Shown in pieces: positions 1 to 10,431 of a stretch of DNA of 64,000 bases. The notes below the pieces were generated by a model. That model was not told the origin of the DNA. It worked only from the letters and a program-made list of their open reading frames with translations, and ran no database searches. The stretch's first letter is position 1. The number at the start of each line of letters is the position of its first letter. The DNA lies in assembly GCA_943737045.1 (NCBI GenBank), contig CALSFV010000001.1, forward strand, positions 3,066,001 to 3,130,000. The letters run 5' to 3'. The DNA comes from Parapristionchus giblindavisi (taxonomy: Eukaryota; Nematoda; Chromadorea; Rhabditida; Diplogasteridae). The position numbers and the translations under genes were made by a program.

Positions 1-2680
1 ACCAATTTGACAATGCCTACAGGCCAGACTTCTCCACTGACTGGTACTCTCTGTTCGAATGATACTCCATAGAGGGCTTGAGATACACGACCGAACCCTG
101 TGAGAACATTGCCAAGAGTGATGAAACGATTGAGAACTTCACGAGGAACAGATCCGAAGGCACGATCCTGATATAATCATATAATTAGATCAGCTCAAAA
201 ATCGTATTATTCTCATTTTGATTTCATTACGTTTCAGATTACTTCATAATTTAACTTTCGCGTTCACTAGTATTCCAAACTTTCAAATGGAAACAATGAT
301 TACAAACCATTATTGTTTACATGATAAAAGAATAAGAAAACAAAAAGAGTAACAAAAAAGGTTGAAAGATGTAATAACCTTGTATAGAGTAGTGAGATAG
401 GATAGATCCCATTCTCCTACTCTCATATTCTCATTATCACATTGATTAAGAACATCTGCCAATACAGCCAATTCCTTCTCTGCGGATGGACGAATACGCT
501 GAATACGACAGCCATTCGTCATTATTGTATTATAGAAAACACACAAAACAGCCTAATTACTGTAGCTACAGAAATCAATAACATCCCTCAATTCTCAAAC
601 ATCTCACCCAACTTTCAATCATAAATCAGTAATATTCCGTGTCTATGTACACCTCTATCAAACAATCGATAATCCTCCACTGATACCGTACTCCTCTTAC
701 CTGAATCAATCCCCATAGAAAGTCATGAGCGTGTTCATAACTACCCAGTAAAGTGTTTTTCTGTGCTCGATGTGCAAATGATTCGAATCCAGTCAATTTG
801 GCCAATGAATGACGAGATGAAACGAGACGACGAAGATGAGATTCCTGATCAAAATAACACTTATTATTGTCTATAACGACATTTTGAATTTTGATTTATT
901 CTAATCGATATGCATCCACCACAATACTCGAAAAGAGACGTCGTTCAATATCTCGCTACAGTACCTGCTACAGTATCTCCACTACAATATGTACAGTACC
1001 TGTTGATCGGAATGTTTCATGAATTGTGTGTACACAAACTTCCTTCTTGGTCGACTACTCGAATGTGAAAGAGGAGAGACGAGTACGGTTGAATCCAATT
1101 GATACTTTGCCTTGTCTCCACGACCAATCTCAAGAGATCAAAGATCAGATACAGTATATAATGCAAACCACAACTACCGTATACAAATATATTACAAAAC
1201 TACTAGTATAACAGTTTAACAGTTTAACGACCTTTATCAAGCACAGAACCATAGGGGAGGGAATGGTTGCCAGTAAACGACTGATTAGTCTGGGCGTGCT
1301 GAGGTCCCATACAAGGGGTATTTCTTGTATGGGATCTCAGCACTACTAGTATACAATTGAAAAATTTAACTGCAGCACGCTCTAGTATGATAAAACACAC
1401 GGCTGCACAATACACCTCACTTATTATTGATTATATTGAACATAATATAATACCGTATACCTCAACGGATCGATCGCATCCGGCGTGAAAATCAGAGCCA
1501 GCGTCGAAGATATCACCCGAGATGCGAACGAATTCTTCTCTCTATAAATGTTTACAAGAAGATAGACTATCATTCATCAGAAAGAAAGAATTGATCATGT
1601 TCTTCCAAAGACATTGTGGCAAGAATTCAACTGGTACTATATACACTCTAAAGAAAAATATTTCAAAATTAGATCACAAAAATCGATACCTCTTTATCAG
1701 GAAGATGTACTCCACTCTGTTCAAAGTCCTCTAAGAGTAGATCAAGAGTTCGCATATCCACTACATCCAATCTGAATATTATTGATTGATTATTAGTATA
1801 GTTAACATACACTCAACATGACACATTCAGTGATAACTCAATCATAAGTATAACCTCTAAATTGCAACACCTCGATATTGAATAATATCGTTATACTTGA
1901 TAAAGCTATCATTATTCACAGTGAGAATTTCACACCTATCCTTTTCCGTTTCTTTCGATTTCTTCAAATTCTCATACAATGGTTGATAAGTGTTCAGTGT
2001 CTCAACTAGCATGCACAGTTCACGTGTTGCGGTCTGTAATCAATCAATACTTATTCCTAACGAATCAATCAATAATCGTTATATCGCTTTATAATTTAAG
2101 AACCATAAAATACCGTACCTCGGCCGCTTTAGCCATATCAGCATCTGTGTGCAGGTTACGCACGCATTCTGCCTAAAAATGGAAAATGGAAAATCACTCG
2201 ATAGATGAGCCTAGCTACCGTATTCAACCAGCAGAGTAAAGACCAAATCAATCAATATTGATACCGTAATCAATAAAACACTCACAAGATCAGCAGCGAC
2301 ACACAATTCATTGGATAGATCATCAACGAGTTCAACTCGTGTCCTCTTTTCGTCTCCTTTCTCGATTCGCGCTACGATATCACTACATCGTTCCTGAATC
2401 ACGAACCATACTATCGATTGATTCTCTAATATACAGCACACGATATTGATCGGATAGCACATACCTTAACTTGCTGTGTCAGCTTCGTAAAACCTTCTGG
2501 ATTCCTGAGTAGATCATTGCCGAATAGACCCTAATCAATATGAGAGTAATAATCAATCAATAACATCTTCTAACTTACCGTAACCTTCTCATCGATCGAT
2601 TTCCCAGTAGCCTTACCGAGAAAGCCTTTCGCCGTCGAGAATATCGAATTGGCGAAGAGTCGACGAGATGACAAAAGCAT
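1..2680 (-). CDS. MIPEP: Mitochondrial intermediate peptidase (M3 family), N-terminal part, cut by left edge
   Basis: Homologue of the mitochondrial intermediate peptidase, a matrix metalloprotease that removes an octapeptide from imported precursors after the main processing peptidase. The start at 2680 gives a basic, Ser/Arg-rich N-terminus (MLLSSRRLFANSIFSTAKGF) typical of a mitochondrial presequence. Conserved blocks follow on minus-strand exons: GLFGNDLLRNPEGF (about 2470-2530), ERCSDIVARI (about 2290-2390), AECVRNLHTDADMAKAAE (about 2120-2175), an alpha-helical exon (about 1900-2030), EDFEQSGVHLPDKE (about 1690-1735), blocks near 1480-1530, 1010-1130 and 710-840 (containing LAKLTGFESFAHRAQ), RIRPSAEKELAVL (about 390-505) and DRAFGSVPREV (1-165). 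The HExxH zinc motif is near the C-terminus in this family and would lie left of the window. The gene is downstream of csn-6 on the same strand with a gap of about 370 bases. Family assignment is firm; individual exon ends are approximate. Confidence 0.88.
1296..1343. repeat. Short intronic hairpin (20-bp stem)
   Basis: Inverted repeat in a peptidase-gene intron. GTGCTGAGGTCCCATACAAG (1296-1315) faces CTTGTATGGGATCTCAGCAC (1324-1343) across an 8-base loop. The only non-Watson-Crick position is one G:U. The stem is shorter and more perfect than a usual microRNA precursor, so I call it only a hairpin. Confidence 0.75.
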
Positions 2681-3049
2681 CTCTATGATATTTATTTTAT
2701 TATTTTTTAAATTAAAATTAAAATTAAAATGTGAATTAGTTCACCGCATTTTAAACCATTAATCAAACTCATAGTATTTGACCACTAATTCATCCAATCA
2801 ATATACTCAGATCAGGCGGTTCAAACGCAGATACGAAGAGTATTAATCAAGATCAAAGATCACAACTATTTTATTGATTAGCAACAATAAATAAAATAGT
2901 ATACAGTACACGTAGTAATGAACAAAGGGTGAAATATCAAACAGGGCCACAGTTGGAAGAGTAAAATTAATCAGAATGGAAAATTCGATCGAGATACTGT
3001 AGTACAGATACTTGATCGAATGATTACGGTATCATAAATTATTGATTGA
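2681..3049. other. Intergenic gap, csn-6 to peptidase
   Basis: AT-rich spacer between two minus-strand genes. It holds the csn-6 3' end and peptidase leader, with short AAATTAAAATT runs near 2705-2735. I see no further gene. The spacing would permit an operon, but no clear SL2-type signal is visible. Confidence 0.5.
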
Positions 3050-5140
3050 TTAAACATTGAATATATCAGGAGCAGTCATCTTCTGTGATTTAGCCAAGGT
3101 CTTCATGAGAGGAGCACCGAGAACTGGCACACGATCATTCGCCATCACATTTGTAGTATGAACTAACTGAAATGAGAAATGTCAGGATTACGGTAATCAA
3201 AAGGATACGGTAGGATAGATATCGATTGATCTTACATGCTGAAGTGCCCCGCACATCTTGACCATATCGGGCACGAGCAGAGCACAGTTCACATCGGTTA
3301 CCTCCTAAAAAAACGGACAGATTAAAGATAAATAATTAGGAAAGATCAAAGATCAATAAATGTGAAAGATGAAATACCAAAGACTCACAGTGCGGAAGTG
3401 TGCATCGAGATCATCAGATTCCATAAGAGGAAGTTGCTGAAGTATCTTATTAGCTTCTTTCAGGATATCTTTGTCTGCTGGAAGTTTGTGCGATTCCACT
3501 GCACGAAGATATTCACGAATTACCTTAATTAAGAAAATATTTTTTTTAATGTATCAGGGGGAAAGTACTCGATTTGTATATATGGTCAAAAAACACATCC
3601 ATCTTATTCAATAGCAAACTGTGGACATTTTTTAAATAAAATCATTATAATGAAACATACATTCATTCGTTTCTTCAACATTTCAGCAGCACAACCAGTC
3701 GATCGAATTTGCTTGGCTAACTCTGACTTGTTGGCCGAACTGCTTGCTTGACTCAATCTGCAACAGTGGAGAAAAGGGTTGGTTTCGAAAAATTTCGGGA
3801 TCCCAGAATGCCAATCTTGGATTTTACGACTTAAAATAGCAAAACTTCGCAGGAATTTAATTACTACCTTTTCGGGACCCCCCTAACCAGGGCAAATATA
3901 TCAACCAACATTATTTATCCATTGATATAGAAATACTTATTGATTACAATATATGAGGGATCGATGGGGGCTACAGTAATACTGAATGATAAGGGGAAGA
4001 TAGTGATAGTGCATAAATTGATAGATGTACAGTACTGATACAGTAACCAGTTATACCTCGAAACATGATCAACTCCAATTCGTTCACTCTCCTCACTAAC
4101 AAGTGTCCAATCGACAGAACGAAGATGAGCAGGAGTTTGATCAGAGGGTTCATTCGAGATACTCTCGAATACAACTAGAGGCAACTATAATCCAATATTG
4201 ATTGATTTCAATGTCGTTTTATCTCTTTATTCCATTCACAAGTTAGAATGACCAAAGGTAATGAACAGATAACTTGATAACCGATTAAGTAATAAATTAA
4301 TAAATTATTGATTAATGAATGGTTGATTAATGATTGTTTGATATCGATTGATTCTTACTTTATGTGAAGGTATATCATTGGATACAATGAGTTTGGAGAA
4401 GATGGGAGCATCGATCCATTGGCAGAATTGTCTATAATAGTCAACTGCTAATCGATAAAATGATTAAGAGCTAATTAGCAAAATCGATAAATCGCAGAAT
4501 ACGGTAATTGATACCTATGAACACATCGATCGATATCTGATACTCCTTCGTCCTCATCAGTTGTGTACCATCCGAGAGGTTCGAGTTCAGGAAAAACCTT
4601 CTTGTCTAGAAATAATCAATAATAAAAATAATCAATAGATGATTTAACTAATCAATAAGTAGCGTACACTGTTCAACACGAGTCTTATAATGTTCTTCAT
4701 TGATGATGAATGGTTGTTCATCAATGTTTTCGACAGGAACAGCGAATGAATTGTGTACTTCGAACACACGACCATCTTGAACACCCATGATTGCACCAAA
4801 TACCTGCAAATGGAATAACATACGATCATTGCTAATGCCTACGGTTAGCCTAACCCTTACAAAACATATTTTCATTTTCTTATATTCCAGAGCCAGCTAA
4901 CAAGAACTGCAAGCCAAAATCGAAAAATCAACAGCTTCTTGATGGCATTGTAAAGTACGACTACTAATAAAAAGAATAGATTGGACGATAACGAACCTTT
5001 TCATTCTTGGTTCGATTCTGACTTTTCGTACGAGTCCAATGTTCGGAGATGTTGAGAAGAACTAGAGGATGAACCTTGTAGATCATCTGTGATGTCTGTT
5101 TGGGAGCGGAAAGAGACGACGGAGCAGAATCTGTCTCCAT
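3050..5140 (-). CDS. csn-6: COP9 signalosome subunit 6
   Basis: Non-catalytic MPN-domain subunit of the COP9 signalosome, the complex that removes Nedd8 from cullins; the active site is in CSN5. Nine exons join in frame: 4997-5140, 4668-4803, 4515-4605, 4359-4431, 4057-4184, 3661-3757, 3389-3523, 3236-3304 and 3050-3166. They give 329 residues, close to human CSN6 (327). Family landmarks are HPLVLLNISEHWTR near residue 25, FGAIMGVQDGR at the start of exon 2, PLGWYTTDE in exon 3, PLVVFESI, and ESERIGVDHVSR in exon 5. The MPN region lacks a JAMM zinc motif, as expected. The C-terminal helices (exons 6-9) also match the CSN6 pattern. Start is the first ATG, 21 codons before the YKVHPLV core. All phases agree. 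Confidence 0.95.
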
Positions 5141-5824
5141 TTACACTGAAATATAGATTAAGCAAATGAAAAAATTGAATTGTATTCCAATTTTCACAAA
5201 ATTGAGGCAATATGTAACAAAACGATGACAATTAGAATACATCAACATTATATACAGCACAACAGCTTAAACAGAAATTTCAATTCGTACATTATGTACG
5301 GTACATAGAATTAAATAAAACAATTTAAACAAGTGCTCTTTTCTTCAAAAATTATCGTGAAATTATCGTGAGAAGTTAAACGAAGAGATTACGGTGACCG
5401 CATTTTCGTAAACTGCATACATGGTACATCATCTATCCTGAACTGATTTTATTTTGTACATCGAAAATATAATTCACATTTTCTGAATCATGCGTTTTAT
5501 GTGTTTTCGCAAACAAAGTATTCAGAATTAAAATATAAATAGTTCGAAAAATTTTAAAGGCAAATTTTGCGCATCACAACACAATCTGTAGATAAATGTA
5601 GCACGGATACGGTATCATTCGTTTTACTACTAATCTTATTTATAAATTTGCATTAACATGTATTTATCATATTATGAGAAGATGGTAATCATGATATTCT
5701 CTTCATTTAATGATCGATTCTTCATTCTTTCTCATCTTCGTCTTCTTCCTTCTCATTAGATTCATTCTCAGATGGTTTCCTCAAAGATTTATATTTAAAA
5801 ATCGGAGAGTTAATTAGATATAGC
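5141..5824. other. Intergenic gap upstream of csn-6
   Basis: AT-rich region holding the csn-6 promoter/leader and the 3' end of the next minus-strand gene. A tandem AAATTATCGTG pair lies near 5347-5370. The short open frames here have no coding character. No RNA gene recognised. Confidence 0.5.
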
Positions 5825-7381
5825 TTACTGCTTATTTGGTAGCCAAAACTCTGGTCGAAGAGGTCGATCCTTCAGTTCGTCCGGTAGATCACAACTGAAT
5901 CAATCAATAAATAAACAAACAAAGACTTGATTAACCTCTGCGAGATCGTTGCATTGACGAACTCCTCCAAGAGTACGGTAGGTTTCTCTAGACAATCAAT
6001 CAATAATCGATGAATAGATTCCAGAGAGTATTTCCTGCGAGTGGTTGATCTCCCCAACACGATATCTAATTCATTCAAATGTAAATTAATCGATAGAATC
6101 AATCATACTACCTAATAGAACAGCTATAGCTCGATATCCACAACTCCAATGATCTTTCTGTTGTTCATATGCTATCGGAATACAGATAGGTATTTGATCC
6201 TCGAAAAGATCAGAGATCAAATATAAAACTACAATAGGTCATGCAAACTTCATAAAGATGGCCAAATGTGTAAACAATTTGAGCTTCTAAATTTGAAATC
6301 TGTAATAAAGATCAAAGATCATCTACAAATAACAAATGAAATATACCGAATGTGATGGCTTCTCCATATCCAGTAGCGAGTCGTACAAATATATAGATTC
6401 CTGAATACGACCAATATCTAATTAGAAAAGAGTCTGTAGACTACCCTGTGGGGTGATCGATAGACAACAACGTAATGATTTCGTTCTGTATCATAGAGTA
6501 TCTGCAAATTCGACCTTCTACAGTACTCTTCAGATATCGTATTAGCATTCTACCGTACCTGGACAACCCTATGCTTGCCGGTGATGCTTTTCTCAATGTC
6601 CTTTCTGGCTTCTTCTGATGCAGCTAGTTCAGATTCGAGTTGTTTTACACTAAATCAATCGATTAACATATATCCATTTATTCAATGTGTACCTTTCAGT
6701 GTCATTATTCTTCTTAGCTTCAATAAGTTCAGCCCTAGCTGCTCTCTGAATATCGATTATACAATCTACAGTATCCTACAGTACACCTCACTATTCGGTT
6801 TGAGATCAATATCGTATTGATTGGTAGCCATCCTTCGAAAGTTCGTGATGTTGGCTGCTTGGACAGAGCATCTCTGAAAATCAATACATCTAACCGTATA
6901 CCTAAAGAACTGTTTACTTTAAGCGATCACAAAATGTCATAAGAGCATCATCAGAGAGCCGCTCTCCATACTTCTGTAAGATTAGGCAGTTTTGATTAAT
7001 TGATTTTTGCAAATGTCGATCGATAACCTGATCAGCCTCATGATATTCCCTAGTGCATAGTGTGGGTGTTGATCCTGCTAATGATCTACCAGTCGTTAGA
7101 TCCTGCTCTCGATCCTTTAATTATCGATTGATTACTGTAACAAGGAACAAATCGTGATACCTAACCTCTGATCTGCTGTGATCATGAGAAACTTCAATTA
7201 TTTCCGAATCATTATTTAATCGATCAGTCTTCGGACTACGGTAGATTGATTGGGGTGAATCGATATCGTCTTTCGGTAGTGGTGTACAAGGCGCGGATGA
7301 TGTAGATAGACGTCTTCGTGGTGCAAAGAATCCAAATATCTTATCCGGTATCGAATTAAGTGCTACTCTAAGGTTAAACAT
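5825..7381 (-). CDS. Unrecognised coiled-coil protein with C-terminal Q..DH..CG motif
   Basis: I do not recognise this gene by name. Hand-joined exons start at ATG 7381 (MFNLRVALNSIPDKIFGFF, then a basic Arg-rich stretch and a Ser/Pro-rich region). They continue through KYGERLSDDALMTFCDRLK, an Arg/Glu/Lys-rich helical segment (AARAELIEAKKNNDTES, then ESELAASEEARKDIEK near 6600-6660), and QESIYLYDSLLDMEKPSHS. The last part holds IPICIPIAYEQQKDHWSCGY near 6130-6205. It ends ELKDRPLRPEFWLPNKQ with stop at 5825. The Q-K-D-H-W-S-C-G-Y-R stretch resembles the Gln...Cys-Gly catalytic end of Ulp1/SENP-like cysteine peptidases (C48), but I cannot place the catalytic His/Asp. Two junctions required choosing between tandem splice sites (GTACG|GTAG near 6555; acceptor near 6500), so the middle is provisional. 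Function unknown. Confidence 0.6.
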
Positions 7382-7976
7382 GTAACAACCAAACACGAGA
7401 AAACGAACAAGAACAAATGAAATGAACAATCCTTTTGTCTCATTTTAGATCTCATTTTCTATATACAAAATTAACACAGTTTATTCTATTATATTATCAC
7501 AATGTTCATAGAAATATGATCGTATAACAAAGCAAATTTGTTCACTGTTTAAGATTAAAGATCAAAAATCAAATATCATTTTCATCTTGTCATAGCTATT
7601 TAATCTGATCAACTATTGCACTCTAAATAAGGTTTCAGGAGTTTGCTTCACGACCGTTTGATCGTTTGTTACAGAAAAGTTCCCATAAACTTCTTTAGGA
7701 TGAAACAATTTGTCAGAATGTTCTAATTAGTGTGTATAGTTCGTCTCATGAGCTCTAGTGAAAGATCCGGATGAGTTATTATGAATGTGTGTTCAATGTC
7801 TATATCTATCTCTATTTCTCTGTCTCTCTCACTATCTCATGATACCTAATAGGGAGAAAGTGGGACAGAGACGAGCTTTCCCCTGGATGAATAGTGAGAG
7901 GAAACGAGATAGATAGAGAGGGCACACACTCTATTCTGGACCAAGGCATTTCATCCCCTATATCATCATATACAAT
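7382..7976. other. Divergent intergenic region
   Basis: Between two divergently transcribed genes, so probably holding both promoters. It contains a GATCAAA-type repeat near 7555-7570 and a purine/pyrimidine-skewed stretch with TCTCT and GAGAG blocks near 7800-7930. No gene seen. Confidence 0.45.
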
Positions 7977-9384
7977 ATGTGGCAATCTATTCTACTCACC
8001 ATCTACATTATTCCCTCTATACAGGTTACATTTCTTTACTTTAATCATGAAATAAACCCTCCTAGTGCAGTACAACATCCTCGATATCTCGGGTGATTTA
8101 CAAAGCGTCAATCACTTTTCGTCGCTTTCGTTTCCAGTTTTTTTGACTTTCCCTATCACACTCATTGAATCGATCATGCAATTGACCGGTCCAATGATTC
8201 AATCAAATGATAACCACAACCACCCCATTGTTCATACGTTCATCTCAGTCTTCCCATGGGTTACTGTAGACATGTAGACATTACCGTACTCCAAATCGTC
8301 ATTCACACTTGAACATCAATATGTTTCCTATCACCTAGATGATCAACCAAGACTTTTAAAGAATGGATTTATGGGTTACTGTAACTTCATATTCAGGCTC
8401 TCCGACGGATAACCATAACACGAAATGAATTGGTCCAGCAACAAGAGAACCCAAACTGGTCAAATGCGTATCCACCCCAGTTGTTCTGGCCTCCTGCACC
8501 CCAAACTGTTTACTCTCGTATGTTTTTCTTGTTTCTATTGTAGATCATGGGCTACTGTAGTTTTGCTCCATGATGTCTAGGATTACTGTATCTACTAGCA
8601 TGCGATTACAATGTTGTTATCTGGATTATTGTAATCATTCAGCGACTCCGCCACCTACAACAACGACAACAACAACAGATATACCTTATGTTCCCATCTA
8701 CAATCAGAATTATCTACAGAATCGAGATAACTTCAACTATCAACAGCACACAGTTCCACAAGATTTCTTCGAGGTTTAATAGTGCAATGTATATTATTCA
8801 CTGTTAACGTGACAGAAATATTTATTGACTGAACTTTTGGAGCAATACAGTATGGTTCCAGAATGAGCCAGAGACTACGACAGTACGGTATCTGAGAAAA
8901 GTGAAGGTTCATCCGAGAGGAGGAAAGAACCTCAAGGAGACCTATCAACATCTCACTCCCATTGCTGTACGATCACTCAATATTATAGACAATCAATCGA
9001 TATTCAGTCATTTCAGGAACAAACTACTACTGAAGTCATTGTAACCATGCCAGTGAGTTCCCACTTTGATTAGACATTGAGAAAACGTAGTTAGATAACT
9101 TTCATAGACTCAAAAATATCAGGCAATTGGAGAGCCAGAGCCAGAATTCTCTCACGAACAAATCATGTCATTGTGTTCTAATGCCTACACTATGGCTAGT
9201 AACTTCGGCATTCACAATTTCGACTCTCATTTCGCAGGTATGTTATATCTATGTACTCAGGGTGAACCAATATTTCCATTCAGGAGCGAACTGTGGCCTG
9301 ATTCGATTATACTATCCCGATGCGTCATGTAAGGAGATTGAAACATTCATGATGTATTGTGACAAGCATAGAGTTCGAGCATAG
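7977..9384 (+). CDS. Predicted secreted nematode protein, unknown function
   Basis: The first exon (7977-8024) encodes MWQSILLTIYIIPSIQ, a hydrophobic signal-peptide-like start, ending at a GT donor. Later in-frame exons give a Pro/Gln/Asn-rich region (LFWPPAPQTVYS near 8490-8515, a Thr run, then YVPIYNQNYLQNRDNFNYQQ near 8690-8750). A basic block VRYLRKVKVHPRGGKNLKET lies near 8885-8945. The C-terminus is HEQIMSLCSNAYTMASNFGI, then NCGLIRLYYPD, SCKEIETFMMYCDKH and VRA-stop at 9384. Cysteines occur only in the C-terminal 70 residues, suggesting a small disulfide domain there. The exon starting at 8853 uses acceptor CCAG|AATGAG, the only one that keeps frame. The second exon (from 8068) is open but its right end is uncertain. 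I recognise no family. Confidence 0.6.
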
Positions 9385-9498
9385 ACAGTAAATCGTGTAT
9401 TTCCTTAATAAGATAATAAAGTATAATAATGAGTAAGATCAACAATTTTACAATAACAATCAATAACAAATTGAACAACAATATACCTGTAGTCGATA

Positions 9499-10088
9499 TC
9501 ATTTATTCATATTCTCTTCTTCTTTTCGTTGTCTTTTCTTTTCACTATATTCTTGAGCATCAAAGAGTGCATTTCTGACGAGAGCCTTCGCCACTTTATC
9601 GTTCACTCCCATTTGTTCTCTTCGACTTTCTTCTATCTTTAATCGGCCCATATACTTCTTCGTTCGATCCTGAAATAAGTATTTCAGAAATTAATTCCAA
9701 AATAAAAAAATCGATAAAGATAAAAACCGGACCAATTCCATCTGAAGTGCTTCGTTCTTCTTCGGATCTTGTCCTTTGAGTGCCAACAGTGACCAGGATA
9801 GTGAATTAGCGGAGAAAAGAGACATTAAATCGACTCGGGCCATTTCCAGAGGCTCACGCTGTAAAAATAATTAAAATGGATCTACTTTAAAAATGTAGTT
9901 AACATCGCTATAGAAATCGAACATACTTCTAAATGATCCTCAAAGTTGGAGTTTAAATGACCCTCCAGAACATCTTCTAATTTAGTAAGAGCATCGTTAA
10001 AGGCCTTTAACTTCAGCACAACATCAGGAGGAATTTTCGCTGTGGACTGATCTGCACCAGTTTCTGAGTTGTTTGACTCATCCGTCAT
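9499..10088 (-). CDS. C1D: C1D/Lrp1-like nuclear exosome cofactor
   Basis: Sas10/C1D-family protein. In yeast and human, Lrp1/C1D binds Rrp6 and helps recruit the nuclear exosome to rRNA precursors and other structured RNA. Three exons join in frame (9927-10088, 9733-9858, 9499-9669) to give 152 residues, against about 141 in human. The family core is visible: a helical N-terminus (KLKAFNDALTKLEDVLEGHL), then ARVDLMSLFSANSLSWSLLA and LKGQDPKKNEALQMEL in exon 2. This matches the human 'LELAKVDL...A..LNS..W..L...G.NPKEHPVK.EL' pattern. A basic C-terminal helix (KKYMGRLKIEESRREQ; KKRQRKEEE) follows. Start is the first ATG after an in-frame stop. The gene is divergent from sec-16. Confidence 0.88.
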
Positions 10089-10431
10089 CTGAAAGTTCCT
10101 TTTACATATTATAAAAGGGAGTAAAACGCGGTCACGACAAATAACGGTACAAAATAAACAATAAATGCGATAAAATTGAAGAAATAAGAGCTTGTCCCAA
10201 GGCAAATAGAAATGACAGACGGATAAGAAAATTGCCCAAAAGTACCGTAATTTTGAGTGTTCGTCCAACAAAGCGCTGCGGTTTGCGTCGCGGCTGACAA
10301 CGTCTCAATTTGGTCGAGACCGGAAATTAATCAATTTTTATCTATTGATTTTTTCATTGATTGATTTTGTTTAATTGTAATTTGATCCTTAACAATATGG
10401 GCTTGATATGAGACCATTGTAGGCATGCGAT
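10089..10431. promoter_or_regulatory. Shared divergent promoter region, C1D-like gene and sec-16
   Basis: Only 343 bases separate the two divergent start codons, so both promoters should lie here. No TATA box is obvious. There is a GC-richer block near 10265-10320 and an ATTGATT run near 10350-10372. Assigned from gene arrangement, not from a recognised element. Confidence 0.5.

Noticed and set aside
3779..3895. A possible small inverted repeat with TTTCGGGA motifs in a csn-6 intron
   Set aside because: The two TTTCGGGA(T/C)CCC copies are in the same orientation and the flanks show no duplication, so evidence for an element is too weak.
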